64,000 bases of DNA, from the NCBI GenBank assembly GCA_023248635.1, contig JAHFED010000007.1:1-64000 (forward strand). The letters run 5' to 3'. Below, piece by piece: positions 8,191-15,878 of this stretch. The notes below the pieces were generated by a model that had not been told where the DNA came from, did no database searches, and saw only the letters and a program-made list of their open reading frames with translations. This DNA comes from Myxococcales bacterium. GTDB taxonomy: Bacteria; Myxococcota; UBA727; VGSZ01. Within the stretch, counting starts at the first letter, position 1; each line of letters begins with the position of its first letter. Both the position numbers and the translations under genes were made by a program.

Positions 8191-9497
8191 GGCGCGTGCT
8201 CCAAGCGCCACACCTGCACGTCGCCGGAGGCAAGCTCCTCGAGAACCAGCACATCCAGGCGAATGTCAAAATCGACGTGGCCGTAAGCAACGCCAACGAT
8301 GGATCCACCCGAGAGCGGGCTCTTCAAGAGCACCGTCGACGACGACAGACCAGGACCCAGCCGCCGCAGCACCAGCTGATCGGGCTCTCCCGGCGCTGAC
8401 GCCGACGTCGTCAAGAGCTCGGGCTCGGCATCGGCGTCGATGTCCACGAGCAAGATTCGATCGCCACAGCGCTCGGGGGCCAAGGGCTCGACGACGCCGG
8501 CGTCGTTGCGCGCCATCAAGGAACCGTCTTCGGCGACGAAGATCCAGCTGTCGCCGACGGGGAAGCGGACCAGGTCACGGAGGCGCGGTGGCAGCCCCGG
8601 GACGGTGACGTCGACGCCGCCGGCCGAGATCAGGGGCAGGGACAACAGGGGCGAGCCAAAGCGCCAATGCAGGGCGAGGGGGCCGTCGCGGGTGGCCACC
8701 GATCGCAGGGGGACCCGCTCGGCCGGGGCTTCGCGCACGGCGTCTTTGGCCGAGGGCCGGACGTCGACGACGACGCTGTGGCCCGCCGACGTCGCCGCCC
8801 ACAAGGTGTGGGTGCGTTCGCCTGGTGAGCCCACCGCCACCAGCCAACCCAAGGCCACCCGCGGCCAGCGTTTTTCAGGCAGCGCCAAGGGGCCGGCCAC
8901 CCGCTCCATCTGGGCCCCGTCGACGTGAAAGGCTTCGACCCCGCAGCGGGACAAGACAGCGAGCTCCAGGGCGGGGTCGCCGTCGACGTCGACGAGGGCG
9001 GCGTCGAGCACTGCGCAGGAGGGCGTCAGCGGCAGCAGGCCTTTGCGCTCGAGCAAGAAGCGCCCCTGGGTCAGCTTGCTCACCGCCCCCAGGGCGCTCG
9101 AGAGCTCGCGGTCGACGCTGGCGGAGACGACGATGGTCGAGGGTCCATCAAGGCCGGGGCCGTCGACGACGACGACGGCCCACAGCTTGCCGCCCTCCTC
9201 CGAGAGCGCGAGTCGGGCTTTGAGAGGTCCGTCGGCGGCGTACAGACCCTTGAGGGCCTTCCGGACGCGGGGGAGCAGGGTGGCCCGCGCCTTCGGCAGG
9301 TCGACGCCGCGGCTGTCGTCGAGCAGCAAGCGCACGCCGCCGTGCCAGCCCTCGGCCTCGGCGCGCGCTCGCACCGCGGTGGCCAGCGCCTCGGCGAAGG
9401 CCTGCACCGATCCAGGGGCAGCGTCGTCGCCGGCGCGGCTGCTTGGGCTCAGAAGCTGTGAGCACACCAGGGCACAGAGGACGACGAGGGCGCGCAC
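8187..9497 (-). CDS. Exported protein with FG-GAP/VCBS-like repeats
   Basis: First gene of the coupled operon with the exported protein and kinase. A GTG at 9497 gives a clean signal peptide (RALVVLCALVCSQLL then SPSSRAG). A further in-frame GTG at 9572 would add 25 residues lacking signal-peptide character; neither has a strong Shine-Dalgarno, so the start is uncertain. The body (about 436 aa) contains several Asp-rich strands of integrin-like type, e.g. AALVDVDGDPALELAVLSRCG and LLVDIDADAEPELLTTSAS, which resemble FG-GAP/VCBS beta-propeller repeats. Function unknown; probably a periplasmic or surface protein of the same signalling unit. Confidence 0.65.
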   Translation of the reverse strand: MRALVVLCALVCSQLLSPSSRAGDDAAPGSVQAFAEALATAVRARAEAEGWHGGVRLLLDDSRGVDLPKARATLLPRVRKALKGLYAADGPLKARLALSEEGGKLWAVVVVDGPGLDGPSTIVVSASVDRELSSALGAVSKLTQGRFLLERKGLLPLTPSCAVLDAALVDVDGDPALELAVLSRCGVEAFHVDGAQMERVAGPLALPEKRWPRVALGWLVAVGSPGERTHTLWAATSAGHSVVVDVRPSAKDAVREAPAERVPLRSVATRDGPLALHWRFGSPLLSLPLISAGGVDVTVPGLPPRLRDLVRFPVGDSWIFVAEDGSLMARNDAGVVEPLAPERCGDRILLVDIDADAEPELLTTSASAPGEPDQLVLRRLGPGLSSSTVLLKSPLSGGSIVGVAYGHVDFDIRLDVLVLEELASGDVQVWRLEHAP

Positions 9498-9590
9498 GCA
9501 ATCAAGATGAACCAACGACCCGCAGGCCGGCAATCCCGCAACTTGGGATTTCCGAGAGCCGGCGGCACCCACTTGGCCGGGTTGGTTGGA

Positions 9591-11423
9591 TCACCCGCCG
9601 CGAAAAAGACGGCCAAAGAGCCCGCTCTTGGCGTTGGCTGGGCGACCCCGTCGCTGGGAGAGCGCCGCGATCTTGCCGAAGTTGTTTTTGAAGGTGGGGT
9701 CGTCGGGGCTCAGCTCGATGGCCCGCGTCATGGCGTTGAGGGCGCCGTCGAGGTCGTTCATGCGCGTCGCCAGCAGCAAGCCCAGGCGGTTCCACGCTGC
9801 CGCATTGCGCGGGTTTGCCGTCGTCGCTTGCTTCAGCAGGGTGACGGCGCGGTCGACGTCGCCGGCGGTTTCGGCGCTCACGGCCTGGGCGTGCAGGCGC
9901 GCGTCGTCGGCCACCTTGTGCTGCGACACGAACGCATTCCAGTCATCGAGGACCTCGCGGTAGAGCGCAACGTCGGGGGCGGACTCGTGCGCCATCTTGG
10001 CCACCCCCCAGGCGCGGGCGACGGCGCCGCCTTTGAGGTCCCGCAAACATTGGCTGTGCAGCGCCAGGGCCCGAGCGTGGCCGGCGTCGTCGACGACCGC
10101 GGGTCGCGCTGCGGCGGGCGTTGCCAAAGGCGCGGTGGGAGCCCGTGGGGCGGAAGCGATGGAGGGGAGCGGCAGGCTCGCCGGGGTCGGCTTTGCGAAG
10201 GAGCGAGAGGGCACAGGAGAGGACCCCGCGGGCACCGGCGCGGCGGCCCCGGGCGCTGGAAAGGACGCCGAGGGCACGCGCGCCGACGGCGCAGGCAGCG
10301 GAAAGGACGCCGAGGGCACCCGCGCCGACGGCGCGGGCAGCGCAAAGGACGCCGAGGGCCCGCGCACCGACGCCGAGGGCGCTGGAAACGAGCCCGAGGG
10401 CACCGGCGAGGGCGCCGACACGGGGCTGGGGGGCACCGCAAAGGAGCCGGAGGGCACCGGCGGCGGCGCGCGAAAGGAGCCTGAGGGCATCGGCGGCACG
10501 CGAAACCCGGGGTCGGTCGGCTTGGTGGAAGCCGCGCGTCCGACCTGCTCGACCAGCTTCTTGTCGGCGAGCAGCGCCAGGGCGATGCGGAGGTCGGCGT
10601 CGCCGAGGCCCATGCGTTTTTGAATGCGGGCCACGGGGCGGACGCCGTCGATCTGGTCGAGGACGAACTGTTCGAAGGGGCTCAAGGCCAGGCCCGACGT
10701 TGCTCGGGTGGTCTTTTGCAGCACGGACTCTTTTTCGATCATGCGGGCGACGTCGGCGCCGACGTAGACCTGCAGGGGGATGATGTCGCGCAGCCCGTCT
10801 TGGGTGGGCGCCGACAGAAAGTCTCTGTTGTCGGCTGGGCCCGGGCCCACGGGCGGCGCGAAATCGACGCCCTGGGGAATCTCCTGGGGAAGAGGTCGCC
10901 CGGCCTGAGCGCCCACCATCGCTTGCCGGGTTCCCACCGTGCTCTCGGTGTCGATCCACAGGGTCTCGACGATGTTGCCGGCGTCGCCGAGGATGAGGGC
11001 GTCGGTGGAGGAGCGCAGGTCCTCGGGGTTGAAGTCCGAGCTGGTGTGCTCCTCGAGAAACCCGAGCGACTCCTCAGCAGGCGCGCCCAAGCCTGCGAGC
11101 GCTGAAATGGGTCGCGGGGTCTCTGCCGCCCCGAGGCGCAAGGTCGGCGTGTCGGGCTCGGGCACGGGGGCCGCCGTCGCTTCGAGGACCGAGGTCTCAA
11201 AGAGCGCCAGGGATCTGAACCTCGGCATCTCGTCGCTCGCCGTCGTGGGCGTCATCGCTTTCATCGGCACCGTGGAATCAGAGAAGGGCGAGCCCCGCTC
11301 GCCGCCGGCTGCGGGCTGGTCCTCGAGGAAAGAGAGATCGACGACGTTGTCGCAGTTGGGGCAGATGACGCGGCCGTTTTCGACCATCGTCCCACAGCGT
11401 TCGCAGCGCGTTCCCCCGGCCAT
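9591..11423 (-). CDS. Zinc-ribbon / winged-helix-like / TPR protein
   Basis: A 610-aa cytoplasmic-looking protein. The N-terminal zinc ribbon is CERCG...CPNC (residues about 5-23). After a disordered acidic region comes a helical block (about 240-330) with ALSPFEQFVLDQIDG and LRIALALLADKKLVEQ, resembling the winged-helix regions of some delta-proteobacterial regulatory proteins. A long Pro/Ser/Phe low-complexity linker follows, encoded by tandem 42-bp units. The C terminus (about 475-600) has TPR-like helices: AVTLLKQATTANPRNAAAWNRLG and AMTRAIELSPDDPTFKNN. The ATG at 11423 is chosen because the zinc ribbon then starts at the N terminus; the frame remains open to 11711. It is divergent from the gspC operon. 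Likely a scaffold or regulator; role unknown. Confidence 0.7.
   Translation of the reverse strand: MAGGTRCERCGTMVENGRVICPNCDNVVDLSFLEDQPAAGGERGSPFSDSTVPMKAMTPTTASDEMPRFRSLALFETSVLEATAAPVPEPDTPTLRLGAAETPRPISALAGLGAPAEESLGFLEEHTSSDFNPEDLRSSTDALILGDAGNIVETLWIDTESTVGTRQAMVGAQAGRPLPQEIPQGVDFAPPVGPGPADNRDFLSAPTQDGLRDIIPLQVYVGADVARMIEKESVLQKTTRATSGLALSPFEQFVLDQIDGVRPVARIQKRMGLGDADLRIALALLADKKLVEQVGRAASTKPTDPGFRVPPMPSGSFRAPPPVPSGSFAVPPSPVSAPSPVPSGSFPAPSASVRGPSASFALPAPSARVPSASFPLPAPSARVPSASFPAPGAAAPVPAGSSPVPSRSFAKPTPASLPLPSIASAPRAPTAPLATPAAARPAVVDDAGHARALALHSQCLRDLKGGAVARAWGVAKMAHESAPDVALYREVLDDWNAFVSQHKVADDARLHAQAVSAETAGDVDRAVTLLKQATTANPRNAAAWNRLGLLLATRMNDLDGALNAMTRAIELSPDDPTFKNNFGKIAALSQRRGRPANAKSGLFGRLFRGG
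10195..10500. repeat. Tandem about 42-bp repeats coding a Pro/Ser/Phe linker
   Basis: Within the zinc-ribbon/TPR gene, degenerate units of about 42 bp (clearest at 10260-10370) encode on the minus strand repeats of the type PAPSARVPSASFPL and PVPSGSF. Because units are multiples of three bases, copy number could vary without breaking the frame. Confidence 0.7.
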
Positions 11424-11633
11424 GGAGAGGGCGTACCACTTCCGAGGCTGAGACGGCGGAGCGCCACCAGCGGGCAGCCTGCCAACTTGGCAAAAGTGCC
11501 CGGCCAAGCTCCGCCACCCCTGCCAGGCTGACAAGAAAATTCGTTGAAGAAAAAAGGTCGAAGTCCTTGAAGTAGCAAGGCTTTTCAGGAATGTTGGGGC
11601 CAGGCCGCGGCTTCTTTGGTGGAAGCTGTGTTG
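11424..11633. promoter_or_regulatory. Divergent intergenic region upstream of gspC
   Basis: Contains the lowest-GC stretch nearby (about 11530-11590). A TTGAAG at 11567-11572 with AATGTT 17 bases later is a weak sigma-70-like candidate for the secretion operon. This is inferred from position and composition only. Confidence 0.3.
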
Positions 11634-12686
11634 ATGTCTCCAGCGCTGGCGCGCCTCGCAAGGTGGACTGTGCTCGAAACCTTGTTCCGCAAACGCTTCT
11701 TCTTCGTTCATCTCGTCTTGTCGGCGGTGCTGGCGGTGCTCTTGGCCCGAACGGTGACCAGCGTCGTGGCCCGCGTCTTGGTGGAGAAGCTTCAGGCGGG
11801 TGCTGTGCCGACGAAGCCGGCGCTCTTGCCCTCGCGGGTGGTGGGGGCTGCGCGCGATTTCGTCGCCGCCGCCAACGCCAACATCTTCGAGGGCAAGCGG
11901 GAGATCGTCGTCGACGAACCGGGTCCTGAGCCGGTGGCTCCCCTGGACGGGGGCGAGTGGTGGAACGCGCCGAAGTCGTCGCTGCGGCTGCGGCTGGTGG
12001 GCACCATCGCTTTTTCGGAGCCAGAGTTCTGCCTGGCCTCCATCGTCGACGAGGGCAAGAGCGGGTCGGGAGCCGAGGTCAACTCGATCAACGACTGCGT
12101 CTTCCCCGACATCAGCAACATGAGCCCCGAAGACCAGAAGCTCGTGGGCAAGCCCGCCCCCTGCAACAAGATCGGCGACGTCGCCGTGCTCAAGCGGGTG
12201 GAGCCCGAGCGCGTCTTCATCCTCAACACCTCAGAGGGTCGCATCGAGTACCTCGCGCTCAACGAGCCCCCTGCCAGCGGAGAGCCGCCACCGCCGCCCG
12301 CCATCAAGAGCGAAGAGCCCAAGGGCGATGGCAAGGACATCGGCGAAGGCATCGTGAAGACGGGGGAGAACACCTACGGCGTCCCCCGCGCCGCCGTCGA
12401 CGGCGCCCTCAACAACCTCTCGGAGCTCGCGACCCAGGCGCGGGTGGTGCCCGCCTTCGAGGGTGGCAAGGCCGTCGGCTTCAAGCTCTTTTCGATCAAG
12501 CCCGGGTCGCTCTACTCCAAGATCGGACTGCAAAACGGCGACGTCATCAACCGCATTAATGGGTATGAGATGTCGAGCCCAGAGAAGGGGCTTGAAGTGT
12601 ATTCGAAGCTCAAGGATTCCACCAACATCACCGTCGACGTCAAGCGGCGCGGCAAGCCGATGACGCTCGATTATGCCATCCAATAA
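11634..12686 (+). CDS. gspC: Type II secretion inner-membrane protein GspC
   Basis: A 350-aa bitopic inner-membrane protein that links the inner-membrane platform to the secretin. It has a short cytoplasmic N terminus, a TM helix (FFVHLVLSAVLAVLLARTV, about residues 22-41), an HR domain (about 105-210: LRLRLVGTIAFSEPEFCLA through VFILNTSEGRIEYLAL), a Pro-rich linker, and a C-terminal PDZ domain (about 265-350: GFKLFSIKPGSLYSKIGLQ, NGDVINRINGYEM). The GTG at 11616 is in frame, but the ATG at 11634 starts just before the basic n-region. It opens the secretion operon; a second PDZ-bearing gene follows 21 bp later. Confidence 0.93.
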   Translation: MSPALARLARWTVLETLFRKRFFFVHLVLSAVLAVLLARTVTSVVARVLVEKLQAGAVPTKPALLPSRVVGAARDFVAAANANIFEGKREIVVDEPGPEPVAPLDGGEWWNAPKSSLRLRLVGTIAFSEPEFCLASIVDEGKSGSGAEVNSINDCVFPDISNMSPEDQKLVGKPAPCNKIGDVAVLKRVEPERVFILNTSEGRIEYLALNEPPASGEPPPPPAIKSEEPKGDGKDIGEGIVKTGENTYGVPRAAVDGALNNLSELATQARVVPAFEGGKAVGFKLFSIKPGSLYSKIGLQNGDVINRINGYEMSSPEKGLEVYSKLKDSTNITVDVKRRGKPMTLDYAIQ

Positions 12687-12707
12687 GAAGCGAAGAGTAT
12701 CGATCCA

Positions 12708-13160
12708 ATGATCATCACTGTTTCGCCGTCGTCGTCGTTGGTCCGGCCGCTGCTGGTCAGCTTGGCTGCGTTGGCGCTGGGTCTGTGGACGTCGTCGAAA
12801 GGCGGTTTCGAGCGTCCCGGTCCCGTCGGTGCCTGGGAGCCTGTGCTCCCCGCCGTCAGCGCCACCTCGGGGCTGCTCGCCTTGCCCTGGGCCGCCGGCG
12901 CCGACGTCGGCCTCACGCTCGTCGTGGAGGGGGGCCGCCTCGCTGGCTTCTCGCTCAAGTCCGTGCGCGCTGGTTCGCCCTGGGCCCGCGCTGGGCTGCG
13001 CGACGGGGACGTCATCAGAAACGTCGACGGCGCTGCGGTGACCGATCTGGCGCAGGTGCTCCACGTGCTCTCGTCGTCGCCGCGCCACCTCCTGGTCGTC
13101 GTGCGCCCCGGCGACGCCGATCCCTCCCTCCTGAAGCTCGACTTGGCCTTTCACCCATGA
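12708..13160 (+). CDS. PDZ-domain membrane protein, GspC-like accessory
   Basis: A 150-aa protein between gspC and gspD. It has an N-terminal hydrophobic helix (SLVRPLLVSLAALALGLW, about residues 10-27), a short linker, and a PDZ domain with the same core as GspC: FSLKSVRAGSPWARAGLRDGDVIRNVDGAAV. It lacks the GspC HR domain. It overlaps the next frame by ATGA. It may be a duplicated, shortened GspC that modulates secretin or substrate contact, or a separate anchor. PDZ homology is visible; its role in secretion is inferred from position. Confidence 0.75.
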   Translation: MIITVSPSSSLVRPLLVSLAALALGLWTSSKGGFERPGPVGAWEPVLPAVSATSGLLALPWAAGADVGLTLVVEGGRLAGFSLKSVRAGSPWARAGLRDGDVIRNVDGAAVTDLAQVLHVLSSSPRHLLVVVRPGDADPSLLKLDLAFHP

Positions 13161-13243
13161 GACTTGCCGCAATGAATTCTGTCCTCGCCGGGCGTTGCCC
13201 CAACTCCGTGTGGTCCCCCCTGAACGCCCGGCTGCAGGAAGTC

Positions 13244-15868
13244 ATGAAGTTTGATGGCTCAAGACGCTGGCGCGTTTTGCAGGGGCTGCACGCCTGTCTG
13301 TTTGTCGTCGTCACCGCCGCCGCTCCGGTGCTCGCACAGACACCGCCGCCGGCCCCCCTCGGTACGGGGAAGCCCGAAGAGAAGCGCGACATTTCGACGA
13401 CGAAGGTGGACCTGCAGACCTGCAAGCCCGCCACGGGAAAGACGCCTTTTTTCTTCGATAAGGCCTCGATTCAAGAGATTCTGGAACCCATCGCACGCAT
13501 GCGGTGCATGAACTTTATTCTTTCCGATCAGGTCAAAGGAAAGAACGACATCAGCATCATCTCGCGCACGCCGGTCACCGTAAGCCAAGCCTATGCCGCT
13601 TTCTTGTCGGCCCTCGAGGCCAACGGCATGTCGCTGGTGCCCGCAGGGGCCTACTGGAAGGTCGTCGAGCGCAAAGATGCGGCCAAGACGACATTGCCAT
13701 TGTATGATATTGGCAAAGATGGTGTACTGCAAAAATTGACACCAAAAGAAAGTCGCGTGGGCGATTTTCCAAACAGTGACGCGCACGTGACGCTCTTGTA
13801 CGAAGTGAAGTACGCCAACAAGGACCAGGTGCAGGCGCTGATCCGCAACCTGATGACCAAGAACGCCGACCTGCAGGCCCCCGGCGGCAACCTGCTGATC
13901 TTGTCGGATTCAGGCAGCAATATTCTTCGCATTCTTGAAGTGCTCGACAAGATTGACATTCAAGGCAGTAGCAACCAGTTGAACGTATACACGCCCGACT
14001 ACGCCGACGTCGGATCGATCCAGACCCGCCTGCAGGAGATCTTCGGGGTCGGCGACAAGAGCGGTGCCGCCGGCGGCAAGGCCACCAAGGCCAAGAAGAA
14101 GGACAAGGACAAGGAAGCCGCCGTCGCCGCCGCCGAAGCCGCCCGCGCCGAATCCAAAGAGGACGAGGACTTCGACGGCGACGTCACCGATGTCTTCATC
14201 GAAAAGATTATCGCCGATGAGCGCACCAATCAGCTGATTGTAATTTCTTCTCCAAAGGCCTTTGAAAGAGTGTTAGAGGTCATCAAGATCCTCGACGTGA
14301 TGGGACCCGCCGACGGCACCGGTGTGCGCATGTGGGTGGTGCCCCTCGCCAACGCCGACGCCCAGAAGGCGGCCTCGACCTTGTCGTCGCTGGCCACGGG
14401 GGCGGGGGCCAAGAAGGGCGCGGATGCCAAAGCGGGAGCCAAAGCCAAAGAGCAGGCCGCCGCCGCCGCCTTGTTCGAGGGCGACGTCAAGGTCACCGCC
14501 GACGAGACCACCAACGCCCTCGTCGTCGTCGCCTCGGCCCGTGATTTTCGGGCGCTGCGATCGGTGATCGAACAGCTCGATGTGCGACGGCCACAGGTCT
14601 TCGTCGAAGCCGCCATCCTCGAGGTCGCCGTCAACCAGAACCGCAACGTCGGCCTGTCGGCCTATGGCAGCGCGCCTCTCGACGTCCCCATCCCCGGCGC
14701 CACGGGTCCGGGCATCCTCACCTTCGCCAATGAGGGCGGCAAAACCCTCTTTGGCCAAGGGGCGCGCGTCGCCAGCGGCATCGCGCTTTTGCAGGCCCTG
14801 GAGCGCACCGGTCGCCTCGATCAGTCGAGCGCGGCGCTGGGTCTCGAGCTGGTCGACAGCTTGAGCCAGGGCATCGGCCTCTTCTCCTTCACCGGCCCGG
14901 CCATCACTTTGATCGAAGACGCCGCTGGCAACCCCATCGTGAGCTTTCCTTCGGTCGGCGCCGTCGTGAACCTGCTGCAGGGCAACTCCAACGTCGACAT
15001 CCTCTCGACGCCACATCTGATGACCACGGACAACGAGAAGGCCGAGCTCTCCGTCGGCGACAAGGTACCGGTCAGCAAGGGCACCTCCTTCGCCGGCGCC
15101 GGCGGGATCGGGCTCAGTGCCCAACAGCAGATTGGCTTCGAAGACGTGAAGCTCAAGTTCACGGTCACGCCCCACGTCAACGCCGACAATGAGGTGCGCA
15201 TCGAGCTCGAGCAGGAGGTCGCCGACATCTCGGGCCAGGTGAACATCGGCGGCGTCAGCAACCCGATCATCTCCTCGCGCAGCATCAAGAGCGTCGTCGT
15301 CACCGCCGACCAGCGCACGGTGGTCATCGGCGGCCTCATGCAAGACCGGAAATCGGACTCGGAGTCGAAGGTCCCCTTCTTCGGGGACATCCCCGTCATC
15401 GGCTGGTTGTTCAAGAATTGGAGCGACACCTCGAAGAAGACGAACTTGATTCTATTGCTGACGCCCTACATCGTGCGAGACGAGGACGACTTCCGGAAGA
15501 TTTACGAGTTGAAGATGAAGGAACGCCAGGCGTTCATTGATTCTTATTTCACCGATGCTCGTCGCTATGATCCATACATCGATTACGACCGAAAGACCGG
15601 TCCATTGGGCAAGTTGGTGCAAGCCATCGATCTCGAGATGCAGCGCGTGGAAAACGGCGGCAAGGGCATCGAAGGCGAAGAGCTGTTCGGCCCGGCGAGC
15701 TTCGGCGACCGCAAGGTGGGCAACGGCGGCGACGCCGACGGCGACGACGGCGGCGAATCGGATGGGGGGGGCGAAAGCGCGCCGCCGCCGCCTTCGCCCG
15801 ATCCGAGTCTTGGAGTGCTGCCACCGGTGCCGCCGCCGCCGCCGCCGCCGCCCACCCCGCCGAACTGA
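13244..15868 (+). CDS. gspD: Type II secretion secretin GspD
   Basis: An 874-aa outer-membrane secretin. The ATG at 13244 has AGGA upstream and yields a signal peptide (core VLQGLHACLFVVVTAAAPVLAQ). An earlier ATG at 13157 overlapping the previous stop would add 29 residues. N0 (FFFDKASIQEILEPIARMR) and N1-N3 modules (e.g. VTLLYEVKYANKDQVQALI) are followed by the secretin core with VDILSTPHLMTTDNEKAEL and GDKVPVSKG, and the typical end ILLLTPYIVRDEDDF. Two Lys/Ala-rich charged insertions interrupt the N domains (about 14070-14165 and 14400-14470). The C terminus is an acidic then polyproline tail. The first codons contain a partial copy of the GACGC hairpin repeat. Confidence 0.95.
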   Translation: MKFDGSRRWRVLQGLHACLFVVVTAAAPVLAQTPPPAPLGTGKPEEKRDISTTKVDLQTCKPATGKTPFFFDKASIQEILEPIARMRCMNFILSDQVKGKNDISIISRTPVTVSQAYAAFLSALEANGMSLVPAGAYWKVVERKDAAKTTLPLYDIGKDGVLQKLTPKESRVGDFPNSDAHVTLLYEVKYANKDQVQALIRNLMTKNADLQAPGGNLLILSDSGSNILRILEVLDKIDIQGSSNQLNVYTPDYADVGSIQTRLQEIFGVGDKSGAAGGKATKAKKKDKDKEAAVAAAEAARAESKEDEDFDGDVTDVFIEKIIADERTNQLIVISSPKAFERVLEVIKILDVMGPADGTGVRMWVVPLANADAQKAASTLSSLATGAGAKKGADAKAGAKAKEQAAAAALFEGDVKVTADETTNALVVVASARDFRALRSVIEQLDVRRPQVFVEAAILEVAVNQNRNVGLSAYGSAPLDVPIPGATGPGILTFANEGGKTLFGQGARVASGIALLQALERTGRLDQSSAALGLELVDSLSQGIGLFSFTGPAITLIEDAAGNPIVSFPSVGAVVNLLQGNSNVDILSTPHLMTTDNEKAELSVGDKVPVSKGTSFAGAGGIGLSAQQQIGFEDVKLKFTVTPHVNADNEVRIELEQEVADISGQVNIGGVSNPIISSRSIKSVVVTADQRTVVIGGLMQDRKSDSESKVPFFGDIPVIGWLFKNWSDTSKKTNLILLLTPYIVRDEDDFRKIYELKMKERQAFIDSYFTDARRYDPYIDYDRKTGPLGKLVQAIDLEMQRVENGGKGIEGEELFGPASFGDRKVGNGGDADGDDGGESDGGGESAPPPPSPDPSLGVLPPVPPPPPPPPTPPN

Positions 15869-15878
15869 GGAGAGGATC

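Noticed and set aside
12785-13243. Upstream extension of the gspD frame to 12785
   Set aside because: It overlaps the PDZ gene in another frame and is Arg-rich; the signal peptide begins at 13244.
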